From Lachnospiraceae bacterium UBA7179 (GTDB lineage: Bacteria > Bacillota > Clostridia > Lachnospirales > Lachnospiraceae): a stretch of 64,000 bases of DNA. The stretch spans positions 2,898 to 66,897 of the forward strand of contig DKVL01000071.1 in assembly GCA_002491195.1 (NCBI GenBank), given 5' to 3'. Shown in pieces: positions 16,996 to 26,400 of the stretch (positions are counted from its first letter, which is position 1; the number at the start of each line of letters is the position of its first letter). A model generated the notes under the pieces. The model saw nothing but the letters and a program-made list of their open reading frames with translations, was not told the origin of the DNA and did not search any database. A program made the position numbers and the translations under genes.

Positions 16996-17559
16996 TCATT
17001 TTTCCATAGAAACCAAACACTCTGTCCAGTCCGTGATTCGTTCCGGATGTTTCAGCCACTCCAGCTGAAAGCCAGTGGAGGAATAGCCGCGGCCGTAGAA
17101 GAAATACTCTTGAGGGAACACATCATCCCCGATCCAGCGCAAGTTCTCGCCTGGTATTTTGTAATCAAAGCTCCAGTTCTGCCAGAAACCCAGCATGGAA
17201 TCACCGAATCGGTTGTCATAGTCGGGGCGGGCTAGAAGCGGTCCTTCCACGGCACGTTCTGCTGGCGGAAGAGCAGCAAAGATGGGGTTCTCCCCGCCAA
17301 GACCAGCGCGGTACCCCATCAGCCATATGGTCAGGTTCATCAGATCATAAAATCTTCCTGGATGAGGCCAGCGCAGAAGCGTCCACTTTGGCTCCTCCGG
17401 CAAGGCGGCGATCTGAAAGGAAAAGGGAATCCTGTCCTTGGCAGCGCAGAGATCGGGATACTCGTTTAAAAGCTGAATCGCCTGTTCCATGGGGCAGTTG
17501 ATGATGGAGAAACAGGTGTAACCTGTCAGGTCAAAAGGAAAATGCGGTTGTTTGCTCAT
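16996..17559 (-). CDS. Conserved hypothetical protein, Trp/Pro-rich
   Basis: 187 residues, rich in Trp, Phe, Tyr and Pro (for example LPEEPKWTLLRWPHPGRFYD and MLGFWQNWSFDY), without signal peptide or membrane segments. I do not recognise a family. Start ATG with AAAGGAGCAAAG upstream on the minus strand. Its composition suggests a globular cytoplasmic protein. Neighbours are a convergent ABC exporter and, in the other direction, a MutS2-like gene, which give no functional hint. Confidence 0.6.
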   Translation of the reverse strand: MSKQPHFPFDLTGYTCFSIINCPMEQAIQLLNEYPDLCAAKDRIPFSFQIAALPEEPKWTLLRWPHPGRFYDLMNLTIWLMGYRAGLGGENPIFAALPPAERAVEGPLLARPDYDNRFGDSMLGFWQNWSFDYKIPGENLRWIGDDVFPQEYFFYGRGYSSTGFQLEWLKHPERITDWTECLVSMEK

Positions 17560-18131
17560 AATACTTTGCTCCTTTGCTATAAATTTTTGTTGCTATTTAT
17601 TTTATCATAGACATCTGACTGTTTCAAGGATTTTGGTACTTGACAACCATCAGTTTTGCACGTATGATAGACAATATAGCAATACACAGATTCAACTGTG
17701 TTGCGTTACATATCAAATTATTTTTTAGGAGGATTTTGCATGTTAACGGTGGTTGTAATGGAGAAATTTGCAAATTAAATATTGCAAAGGGTGATTTTTA
17801 GCAAATTATTTCAGGCTGGAAGTCTGCCCGTTTGTTGACAGTATGCGCTGTCAACGTTTTCGCCTTACAACTGCTTTCGTATTATGGTATAGATTTTTGA
17901 ATCATAAGAACATGGCTGTATGGTCATGTTTTTTGCGTATAAAGAATCGAATGTAACGATTTCTTATGGATCGGTGTTTGCATTGCACATCGTTACGATC
18001 CAATATGGATACAAAGACCATGGTATTGCTCTGGGGCAGCTATGGTTTTTTTGCGTTGTAAGGCAGGTCATATTGTATTGTATTGGAAAAGAATCATGCG
18101 AAAAGGGATCATGATGAAGAAAGGACAAAAA
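17560..18131. other. 570-base intergenic region with a tiny ORF and two hairpins
   Basis: Contains a 12-codon reading frame (17740-17778, MLTVVVMEKFAN) with a strong AGGAGG site; a hairpin near 17679-17704 (GCAA-ACACAG with CTGTGTTGC); and an 8-bp perfect dyad GTTGACAG (17834-17841) / CTGTCAAC (17848-17855) followed by GTTTT. No T-box, riboswitch or protein gene is recognisable. An open frame continues into the MutS2-like gene from 18042 but lacks a good ribosome site there. Confidence 0.4.
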
Positions 18132-20036
18132 ATGAATATCGACAAACAAATAGAATTGGATAAAATAAAGGAACTGTGGAAGAATCTGGCAGTCACAGAT
18201 AAGGCAAAGGAAACAATTGAATCCGTGACTTGTTATCTGTCAGAGAGTGAGCTTGGAAAACAGCTCAAAGACACCACAAACAGCAGAAAATTAATCGAAA
18301 AGCTAGGCACTCCGCCGTTACAGAATGTCGCGGAGGCAAAAGAAATCCTTATGATCGCAGAAAAAGGCGACTGTCTGACACCATATCAACTAGAGCGTGT
18401 GGAAAAGGTTCTGGTCGCTGTACGACGCCTGAAAGATTATCTGGGCAGGGGAACGATGTACAACAATCCGCTCGCCTATTATGAGGAGAATTTAGACGCA
18501 GTGGAAATGCTTAGAGAGGAGATCAGCAGCCAGATTCGAAACGGCGCAGTGGATGACTATGCATCCAAAGAACTCAAACAGATCAGAGGTGATCTCATAC
18601 GATGCGAGGAACAGATGAAGCAGAAAGCAGAACAGGTTATGCGCTCTAACAAAGAATGTATGGCGGACAGCTATTGCACGACGCGAAACGGCAGAATTTG
18701 TGTTCCGGTGAAAAAGGAATATAAGTTCAAAATATCAGGAAGCGTGATCGACAAATCCGCCACTGGAAATACATTTTTTATTGAGCCTGTGAGCGTCGCA
18801 AAGTACTACGAAGAACTGCAGCTGCTTCGGATCAGCGAGGAGAACGAGGTATACCGCATTTTGTATACACTGACAGCAATGGTTGCAGATACTGTTCCTG
18901 TGATGAACGAAAATATCCGATTGATTGAAAAACTGGATTTCATCTTTTCAAAAGGCAAACTCAGCTTAGACATGGATGCTGTGGAACCATCGATCAACAC
19001 AGAACGCCGGATTGTCCTAACGGACGCAAGGCACCCGCTGATGGACAAGAATGTAAATGTACCTCTGCAGTTTGAGCTTGGTAAACAGGCGAGAGGAGTT
19101 ATCATAACCGGTCCTAATACAGGCGGAAAGACTGTGGCGATCAAGACTGTTATGCTCAGCTGTATCATGGCGCAGTGCGGACTCCATGTCACCTGCACAG
19201 CCGCAGATATCTGCATGAACAGCAGATATCTCTGCGACATCGGAGATGGACAGGATATCGCAGAAAATCTCTCGACATTCTCGGCGCATATCAAAAATGT
19301 GCTGGAGGTATTGCGCGAGGTGAATCGGGACAGTCTTGTGATCATGGACGAGATGGGCTCTGGCACAGATCCCGCAGAAGGTATGGGGATTGCGGTCGCT
19401 ATATTGGAAGAACTTCGGAAAAGTGAATGTCTGTTCCTTGTCACGACCCATTATCCTGAAGTAAAAGAGTACGCGGAACGAACACAGGATGTCGTCAATG
19501 CGAGAATGACGTTCGATAAAGAAACACTGCGGCCGACGTATCAGATGGTAATCGGGGAAGCAGGAGAGAGCTGCGCCTTTTATATCGCAGACAGACTCGG
19601 TATGCCGAACGAAATGCTAAAAACGGCAATTCGGGCAGCATATGGCGAGGAGGCCGTCGGTGATTACAGATTTCAGAAGGAAGACACAACCATTACAAAG
19701 CAGAGTACCCATAAGATATCCAAGGCGAAAAAGACCAGCCCTAAGAAAGACCTCAGCACAAAATACAGGCGCGGAGACAGTGTGATGGTATATCCTGACA
19801 AAAAAATCGGCATTGTGTGCGAACCGGTCAATGAAAAAGGCGTTCTGCGGGTGCAGCTTCCAGATAAAAAAATCTGGATCAACCACAAGCGGGTAAAGCT
19901 TCATGTGGCAGCAGAAAAACTATATCCGGCGGACTATGACTTCTCAATTATTTTTGAGACTGTTGCAAACAGAAAGCTGAAACATGAGATGGAGCGAAAA
20001 TATACAGAAGATACGATTTGTTATGATGATAAATAG
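18132..20036 (+). CDS. MutS2-like ATPase without Smr nuclease domain
   Basis: 634 residues from ATG 18132 (AAAGGA six bases upstream). Regions in order: N-terminal and core helices (1-280) with the MutS2-type coiled clamp, ATPase domain with Walker A GPNTGGKTVAIKT (~326), Walker B SLVIMDEMGSGTDPAEG, and H-loop LVTTHYPE; then a basic linker and a KOW-like strand region (RRGDSVMVYPDKKIGIV). Canonical MutS2 is ~780 residues and ends in a Smr endonuclease domain; this protein stops before it. MutS2 proteins act on branched DNA or collided ribosomes. A Smr-less form can bind and hydrolyse ATP but should not cut. A full-length MutS2 probably exists elsewhere in the genome (inference). Confidence 0.85.
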   Translation: MNIDKQIELDKIKELWKNLAVTDKAKETIESVTCYLSESELGKQLKDTTNSRKLIEKLGTPPLQNVAEAKEILMIAEKGDCLTPYQLERVEKVLVAVRRLKDYLGRGTMYNNPLAYYEENLDAVEMLREEISSQIRNGAVDDYASKELKQIRGDLIRCEEQMKQKAEQVMRSNKECMADSYCTTRNGRICVPVKKEYKFKISGSVIDKSATGNTFFIEPVSVAKYYEELQLLRISEENEVYRILYTLTAMVADTVPVMNENIRLIEKLDFIFSKGKLSLDMDAVEPSINTERRIVLTDARHPLMDKNVNVPLQFELGKQARGVIITGPNTGGKTVAIKTVMLSCIMAQCGLHVTCTAADICMNSRYLCDIGDGQDIAENLSTFSAHIKNVLEVLREVNRDSLVIMDEMGSGTDPAEGMGIAVAILEELRKSECLFLVTTHYPEVKEYAERTQDVVNARMTFDKETLRPTYQMVIGEAGESCAFYIADRLGMPNEMLKTAIRAAYGEEAVGDYRFQKEDTTITKQSTHKISKAKKTSPKKDLSTKYRRGDSVMVYPDKKIGIVCEPVNEKGVLRVQLPDKKIWINHKRVKLHVAAEKLYPADYDFSIIFETVANRKLKHEMERKYTEDTICYDDK

Positions 20037-20226
20037 TTAAGAAGTAGCTTTTAATAGTGGGCTGCGGCGAGACTTTTTGCACTGTGCAATCAGAGAAATA
20101 GACAAGTAATATTAGAAAAATTGTAACGAATCGTCTATAAAATGGATATATAGGCATCAGAAAATAGCGCGAACGATTGTAATAATGCGTATTTATTTTT
20201 TTACACGCACCAGAGAGGAGGCCTGC

Positions 20227-20769
20227 ATGGACGAACTCTACAGAGAATACTCGAAAATTGTATATCATTTCCTGCTTTCTCTGTGCCATGACGCGCAGCT
20301 GGCAGAGGAGTTGACGCAGGAAACCTTTCTGCAGGCTTTTCTGTCACTGGATCGTTTTGACAACAGCTGCAAGGTATCTGTATGGCTGTGCCAGATCGCA
20401 AAGCACCTTTTTTACCAGCACCTTAGAAAGACCAGGCGTGAAAGGGCGGAAATGGGACCGTTTGGAATACCGTTGAACGAAACAGGGCCTTATCTGGAAA
20501 AGGGGCTTGTAATGATGGCAGTCATACAGATTTGCATTTTTATACTGTCAAACATACTGATTTTTCGGGGATATCGAATCCATAAAAGTATCTATGGACT
20601 GACACTCACCAGTGTCTGGCTGGCCGCAGGATATATTTGCGCCCTGCATCATATGTCAACAGTAGCGACATTATACAGGCTTTTATCCGTAATGACAGTG
20701 CGTTTGGTGGCGGAAGGAATTGTCTTTTCTACAGCAGCCAATATTTTTGCGAAAAAGGTGCTGCATTAA
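20227..20769 (+). CDS. Chimera: ECF sigma region 2 joined to membrane segments
   Basis: 180 residues from ATG 20227 (GGAGG six bases upstream). Residues 1-75 are ECF sigma region 2 (LYREYSKIVYHFLLSLCHD, LAEELTQETFLQAFLSLDRFD, VSVWLCQIAKHLFYQHLRK). The linker ends PLNETGPYLEKG, as in clostridial ECF factors where region 4 would begin. From ~102 the protein is instead hydrophobic with about three membrane segments (MMAVIQICIFILSNILIF, YGLTLTSVWLAAGYICAL). Region 4, needed for -35 recognition, is absent. It may be an in-frame deletion joining a sigma gene to a membrane-protein gene, hence possibly non-functional as a sigma factor. Confidence 0.6.
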   Translation: MDELYREYSKIVYHFLLSLCHDAQLAEELTQETFLQAFLSLDRFDNSCKVSVWLCQIAKHLFYQHLRKTRRERAEMGPFGIPLNETGPYLEKGLVMMAVIQICIFILSNILIFRGYRIHKSIYGLTLTSVWLAAGYICALHHMSTVATLYRLLSVMTVRLVAEGIVFSTAANIFAKKVLH

Positions 20770-20840
20770 AAAGCTGTTTGCCACGATAGAAGGAATCGTT
20801 TATAATGAAATAAATTTGTAAAAATACGAAAGGAAAAACA

Positions 20841-20879
20841 ATGAAACTTTGTATTGCAATCGCTCCATGCAGAGTCTGA
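20841..20879 (+). CDS. Candidate regulatory leader peptide (MKLCIAIAPCRV)
   Basis: Twelve codons, ATG 20841 to TGA 20879, with AAAGGA placed 6 bases upstream. Codons 8-11 and the stop lie in the first arm and loop of a hairpin that precedes the efflux-pump gene. The arrangement is like leader peptides of macrolide/phenicol resistance genes where a drug-stalled ribosome changes RNA folding. The peptide sequence is not one I recognise. Confidence 0.5.
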   Translation: MKLCIAIAPCRV

Positions 20880-20965
20880 GGAGACTGCATGGAGGAACAG
20901 CTTTGTGCTGATCTCCTCGGACTTTGCTTCTTATTACAAAATATTTCACACGAATAGGAGCAAAG
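20863..20965 (+). promoter_or_regulatory. Candidate translational attenuator of the MFS pump gene
   Basis: Three stems can be drawn. A: CTCCATGCAG (20863-20872) with CTGCATGGAG (20885-20894), perfect. B: AGTCTGAGGAGA (20873-20884, the loop of A) with TCTCCTCGGACT (20912-20923), one G-U pair. C: CTTTGCTTCT (20922-20931) with AGGAGCAAAG (20956-20965), which buries the AGGAG ribosome site of the pump gene. B competes with A and slightly with C. No U-run follows, so control would act on translation. Confidence 0.55.
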
Positions 20966-20967
20966 AA

Positions 20968-22260
20968 ATGCAAACGATTAAGAAGAAAGATTTGTCTGGG
21001 CTGAGAGATTTTTTGATTCTCTGGAGTACCCAGAGTGTATCTCAGCTCGGCAGTAGTATTACAACTTTTGCGCTGACATTATGGCTGTACGAGAAGACAG
21101 GTTCTTCGTTGAATACAGCGGCGCTCACCATATGTTCTTATGTGCCATATGTTTTGATGAGCATCTTTGCAGGAGCGTTGACAGACCGGTTGAACAAAAA
21201 GAAGACTATGCTTGGATGCGATCTGTTTGCAGCAATTTGTACGGTTATTGTATTTATGTTGTTTAGGACAAACCGTTTGGAAGTATGGCATTTATATGTG
21301 TTAAATGTGATTTCGGGATTCATGAATACTGTACAACAGCCTGCTTCCGAAGTTGCCATGACATTGGTCATTCCTCAAAAATATTATCAGACGACAAGCG
21401 GGCTTCGCTCGTTGTCCAGATCGCTCATCTCCATACTGAATCCGTTGATCGCTACAGCAGTGTATTCATTTGCAGGGCTTAACGGTGTTGTGGCGGTTGA
21501 CCTTGGCAGCTTTGCTGTGGCATTTGCGGCATTACTATTTTTTATCAGGATCCCGGAAAACAGGAGTGAGAAGCGGGAAAAGGTATGGAATCTTGCAAAA
21601 GAAGGGCTTTTGTTTCTAAAAGAACATCCGCTCATCATGACACTGATCTTATTTATGTCAGGCGTGAATCTGGTAGCGTCAGCTTTTGATGCCGTTTTGC
21701 CTGGTTATGTGCTTCCGAACCCGAACGGTGGTTCATTTGTTCTGGGAGTTGTTACATCTTGTTCCGGTGCTGCCATGATGATCGGCAGTTTGATTGTTTC
21801 CGTTTTGCCCAGACCGAAGGACAGGGTGAAAGTCATTTATCGGACAATGCTGTTTTCACTTGGGACGGAAAATTTTTTGTTGGCATTTTCAAGGGAACCT
21901 GCATTATGGTGCATTGGACAGATGATCGGATGGGTGCTTGTACCGGTTATGAGTGCAAACCTGGATGTGATTCTTAGAACGACTATTCCAGTGCAATTGC
22001 AGGGACGTGTCTATGCATGCCGCAATGCACTTCAGTTTTTTACGATTCCGATCGGATTATTTTGGGGCGGTTATATGGTAGATCAGGTATGCGAACCGAT
22101 CATGAGCACATACGGTGGCGTCTCCATTCTAAAAACACTCTTTGGCACAGGCAAGGGTTCCGGTGCGGCACTGATGATGTTCATACTGGGTGTAAGTGGA
22201 AGTCTGATCTGCCTGATCTCTGGCAGAAAATTGAAGAAGTATCAATATAGTGAGAAATAA
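20968..22260 (+). CDS. MFS efflux transporter, Mef-like
   Basis: 430 residues from ATG 20968 (AGGAG seven bases upstream; a longer reading starts inside the leader region). About 12 membrane segments. The opening FLILWSTQSVSQLGSSITTFALTLWLYEKTGS, GALTDRLNKKKTMLGCDL (the MFS A-motif loop) and LNVISGFMNTVQQPASEVAMTLVIP resemble the MFS_3/macrolide efflux Mef group. It would export a hydrophobic drug or metabolite by proton antiport. The upstream leader peptide and stems support antibiotic-inducible expression, but similarity to Mef is distant and the drug class is not determined. A terminator follows. Confidence 0.82.
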   Translation: MQTIKKKDLSGLRDFLILWSTQSVSQLGSSITTFALTLWLYEKTGSSLNTAALTICSYVPYVLMSIFAGALTDRLNKKKTMLGCDLFAAICTVIVFMLFRTNRLEVWHLYVLNVISGFMNTVQQPASEVAMTLVIPQKYYQTTSGLRSLSRSLISILNPLIATAVYSFAGLNGVVAVDLGSFAVAFAALLFFIRIPENRSEKREKVWNLAKEGLLFLKEHPLIMTLILFMSGVNLVASAFDAVLPGYVLPNPNGGSFVLGVVTSCSGAAMMIGSLIVSVLPRPKDRVKVIYRTMLFSLGTENFLLAFSREPALWCIGQMIGWVLVPVMSANLDVILRTTIPVQLQGRVYACRNALQFFTIPIGLFWGGYMVDQVCEPIMSTYGGVSILKTLFGTGKGSGAALMMFILGVSGSLICLISGRKLKKYQYSEK

Positions 22261-22277
22261 CTTGATCATTATCTCAA

Positions 22278-22322
22278 GATCAAAGCGGGCAGTTCTGCAA
22301 GAGCAGCTGCCCGCGATCATTT
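22278..22322 (+). terminator. Rho-independent terminator after the MFS gene
   Basis: GCGGGCAG (22285-22292) pairs with CTGCCCGC (22307-22314), flanked by GATC words that can extend the stem, then CATTTT. Confidence 0.65.
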
Positions 22323-22359
22323 TCTAAATGCACTCTGCAATAGAGGTTGTTAAAAAACA

Positions 22360-22803
22360 TTATTTCCAGTGCTTTAACTGTGAAAGACAAGAATCAAATT
22401 GACTGCGCCGGTCTTCGGCACTTAAATTTTCCGGATTAGGCATCTGTTCAACAAGATAATCGAGTAACGATTCTTTCGTTTTATAGACAAATTCACCCTT
22501 GTCATAACACCATTTGCAATAATCTTCATTATAACTGCCGTCCTTCTCCCGGCTGATGATCGTATCTTCGTTCAAAGGCATCCCGCAGCATTGGCAGATC
22601 AGCTGCCGCGGAGAGCCAAGAAGCGTATTGATCGATACATTAAATTCGCTCGATAACAGTTTTAATGTCTCTGTATTTGGCTGTGTCTCGCCATTTTCCC
22701 AACGGCTGACAGCTTGTCTGGTAACCATCAGACGCTCCGCCATTTGCTCCTGCGTAAGATGATTATTTTCCCGCAGCTGTTTCAGTATATTTTGCATTTC
22801 CAT
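22360..22803 (-). CDS. XRE-family regulator with zinc-ribbon C-terminal domain
   Basis: 147 residues. Residues 5-60 are a classic XRE helix-turn-helix (LKQLRENNHLTQEQMAERLMVTRQAVSRWENG). Residues 69-100 form a putative zinc ribbon with CQCCGMPL and DYCKWCYDKGEF, the layout known as DUF-type zinc ribbon in clostridia. The rest is a short helical tail. It probably binds DNA and senses metal, redox or a partner protein. It is convergent with the MFS gene and divergent from the BlaI-like operon; neither target is proven. Start ATG with AGGAGGAACC upstream on the minus strand. Confidence 0.85.
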   Translation of the reverse strand: MEMQNILKQLRENNHLTQEQMAERLMVTRQAVSRWENGETQPNTETLKLLSSEFNVSINTLLGSPRQLICQCCGMPLNEDTIISREKDGSYNEDYCKWCYDKGEFVYKTKESLLDYLVEQMPNPENLSAEDRRSQFDSCLSQLKHWK

Positions 22804-22943
22804 ATTGGTTCCTCCTGATTAATCATATATTTTCATTATAATCTGCCACATCAATTTAAGCAAGCAACCTGCTGTTGCTATTTACACTGGTAACTGGACG
22901 GGGCAAGTCTGCTTGACCATTAAGCGGAGAAAGGAAATATAGG

Positions 22944-22997
22944 TTGACAGCACTGGTTTAATGTGTTAAACTGGCAATAGGTTTAATGCATTAGACC
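22944..22997 (+). promoter_or_regulatory. BlaI/MecI-type promoter and double operator
   Basis: TTGACA at 22944-22949 and TAAACT at 22967-22972 are 17 bases apart. Two dyads overlap and follow the -10: GTTTAATGTGTTAAAC (22956-22971) and GGTTTAATGCATTAGACC (22980-22997), centres 25 bases apart. Paired dyads are typical for BlaI/MecI dimers that repress their own operon. Confidence 0.7.
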
Positions 22998-23035
22998 GTT
23001 TTGTAATTCCTGACAAAAGAAAGGCGGAGATTGAG

Positions 23036-23395
23036 ATGGAAACACCAAAAATATTTGAGAGCGAATACCGTTTCTGTGAGATTTTATGGGAGAACGAACC
23101 AGTGACAAGCAGTGAATTAGTACGCTTATGCAGCGAGCGGTTGGAATGGAAAAAATCGACTACGTATACCGTGATCCGGCGGTTGTCCGAACGCGGTGTA
23201 CTAAAATCCGAGGATGCAGTCGTGACATCGCTTGTCTCTAAGGAGGAAGTGCAGTCGGCAGAGAGCACGGAAGTCGTCGAGCGGACCTTTTCCGGCTCCC
23301 TGCCAAGTTTCATCGCGGCGTTCGCACGAAAAAAGAACCTCTCAAAGCAGGAGGTTGACGAAATTCAGCAAATCATCGATGCTTACAAAGAGTAA
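23036..23395 (+). CDS. BlaI/MecI/CopY-family transcriptional repressor
   Basis: 119 residues. The winged-helix domain covers ~5-80 (ESEYRFCEILWENEPVTSSELVRLC, KKSTTYTVIRRLSERGVLKSED), the standard BlaI recognition region. The C-terminal helix (KKNLSKQEVDEIQQIIDAYK) would dimerise. BlaI proteins are inactivated when the partner BlaR1 metalloprotease is triggered. The BlaR1-like gene starts 16 bases downstream and two operator dyads lie upstream, so autoregulation is very likely. Start ATG with GGCGGAGA upstream. Confidence 0.9.
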   Translation: METPKIFESEYRFCEILWENEPVTSSELVRLCSERLEWKKSTTYTVIRRLSERGVLKSEDAVVTSLVSKEEVQSAESTEVVERTFSGSLPSFIAAFARKKNLSKQEVDEIQQIIDAYKE

Positions 23396-23411
23396 TCTAT
23401 GGAGGATGAAC

Positions 23412-26400
23412 ATGGAAAAATTATTTATCAATATTGTTCAGATGAGTATCCCGGCAAGCTATCTGATTCTGGCTGTTCTTTTCGTCCGTTTTTTATTGCG
23501 GAAAGCGCCGAAAAGCATGCGCAGTTTTCTGTGGCTTTTGGTCGGAATCCGTCTGCTGTTCCCGTTCACGGTGGAATCCATATTCAGCCTTATTCCGAGT
23601 ACTCCCGCGGCGGAGGAATTAATCTACCCTCCTGCAGTACCAAATGAGAATATAGCACCAGAGATAGCGAACATGGAACCGTTGGTCAGTCAGCCTGTCC
23701 CGGACACATTTACACCCGCTGCCACAAAACAGATCAGCAGAACACAGGCAGCAGTGCAGGTTGGCACAAAGCTATGGATCATCGGAATAGCAATGATGCT
23801 CGGCTATATGTGCATAAGTTGGATACGGCTTAAAAGACGCGTCAGAATGTCGATACCAGTCAATGTTGCATTAGACTGCGGCAGCAGGAGTATTGTCCAG
23901 AAGATTTACAAGAGCAGTGCGATCGAAAGCCCGTTTTTATTCGGAATCCTCAAGCCGCGCATCTATATTCCAAATGGGATTGCCGACGAAGAGCTGCCAT
24001 ACGTCGTGCAGCATGAGATGACACACCTGAAAAGGAGAGATTACCTGATCAAACCAGCGGGATTCCTGCTCTTGTCTGTCTATTGGTTCAACCCCTTCGT
24101 ATGGCTCGCCTATCTCATGTTGTGCAAGGATATTGAGCTGATCTGCGACGAGAAAGTCATCAGACAGCTTGGCGCGTCGTGCAAAAAGGCGTACTCACAG
24201 GCGCTGCTCAACAGCGCTTCCAACCGCCATATGATCGCGGCGTGTCCGGTTGCCTTTGGCGAGGTGAGCGTGAAAGAGCGCGTGAAAAACGTCCTGAATG
24301 ATAAGAAACCGGCTTTCTGGGTGCTTGTGGCAGCAGTGCTGGCGTGCATTATTGTGCCTGTTTGTTTTATGACGCAGAAGAAAACGGACACTGCTGAGAA
24401 CAAGGACAATACAGAAAATGGAACGGAACAGGGAGAAGACATTAATATAGAAAACCTTTTTGCGGGTTCCTACGAGATGCTTCCTTCAGATCAGGTTCAA
24501 TATTTTACGGTTCCCGGTCTGACACTTCAGAATGACGGCCGATTTTCTTTTTTCTATGATCCGGCCAGTTCCTACTTATGCTTCGGAAGATATGACTGGA
24601 CAGGAAATGATCTGCATATGGTAACAGACGATGGAAAATACCAGTATCGGTTTACCTATACGGATGGCGGACTGCTGCTGTTTGATGCGGAGAACTCCTC
24701 AGACATACTCCAGGCCAATGAAAAGGGAAATATGGTTGCTCCGCTTAAGGACGGTTCTATATTTTTCAAGAACAGCATATCCACAGTATTGCACGATGCA
24801 GAGGAAATGTCACAATCCATCAATCAGGAACTGGCGAATGGTGCGACAATGACTGTCGGGGAGCTTCAGGACAGACAGGTATCGCTGTCAGAACTGCAAA
24901 AGCAGCTGACAATGGGAGAGATGAAAACGCAAAGGCAGCTGGAAAAGGTGAACGAACTGCAGCTGACACAGGAAGAATCAGCCGCTCTGAAAGCCAGGCT
25001 GCAGGAACTTCTGCAAGAGTCAGAATCGGCTATGCAGCAGCTCGAGAAAGATCTTGCTGCCTGTCAATCCGTGATGGATGCCTCGGAGAATGCCCAGACT
25101 GCATACAACACAATCGAACAGTGGGCGCAGGCGTTCTGTGACCGCGATGGTGTTGCTATCGTAAAACTGGCCGCAGAACAAGCGCAGCAGGATCTCGTAA
25201 ACAGAGATCTGTTGCAGCAGGGATTTGACGGTGAGAAAGATTATGTCTCGTTCGGATGGTCGAGTCCGTGGCCGTGGGGCGGAAATTATGATGAGGATAC
25301 ATTGGCGGACAATTACCGTATTATCAATGTTACAGACCGTTATGCAGAGATTTTGTACTATGCATGGGTATCTGATCCGCATGTCACGGTCTGGAGAGAG
25401 CAGCTTACCTTTATGACAACAAATGACAATTGTTTCATTACCTCGGAAACGTTGCAATACATGGACTATATTTGTACCGCCGAGGAGTTTTGGCTGGCCT
25501 ATCCTGATGGCATCACAGGAACGATGATGGACTATTCCTATAATGGAGCCGGGGAAGCGCTGAATGATCATGCAAAAAACAACAGGGATTCCCAAGGGTA
25601 CAATCAACTTTTCGAGCCTGACTCAGCAGCCGTGTACCTGCTTAATATACTGAATAATCCCAACAAGGTAGGAACGCAGGTAACAAAGTCTGAAAACGAT
25701 GAAAATACTTGTACTGTGACCTTTGAATTTTATGAGGATGGAAGTTCTGTCAGCGTGCAGATGGTACAGCCCTACGGTTCCGATGGCATCTGGATCCCCT
25801 ATTCCGATCCTTTTGATGTTTCAGAAGCCGCTGACACAGCATCCATAGCTCCTTATATGATCACGACACAGAATATGGATTATACAATAGCCGCAGACGC
25901 AAAACAGCTAGAAGCGCTGTTTCCATCCCACCATGGATCAATGCCGAATGTATCTTTTCCCTACAGTGTGGATCTAAACGGGGACGGTGTGGAAGAGATG
26001 CTCGATTTTATTGATTTAGGCTACAGTGGCGGAGACGGCGGATATGCATTGACCGTCACTGATACCAAGACCGGAGAAAAGATTCCCCTGCCCGACGGTT
26101 ACACGGAGGAGAACGGCTTTCCGATCCGCACTTTTTATTCCATGCAGCAGGGGGAGGAGGATTGTCTGCTGATACAGCTTGGAGAAGAAAAAAGATGCCA
26201 GACTGTGGCGACAATCATGCTGAACCCGCTATACGGGATCTATGAGCGAAAGGGCCTGTATCCTGAATTTAAGAGAGCTATTCCGGAGCATGCCGGTGAG
26301 ATTTATCGGGGAGATGCCTTGAGCGGATGTAATATTGTTACTTATGATAATGGTGAGAATGGAGAAACTCCGGTTATTTTATTAAAAACATATGTTTCTG

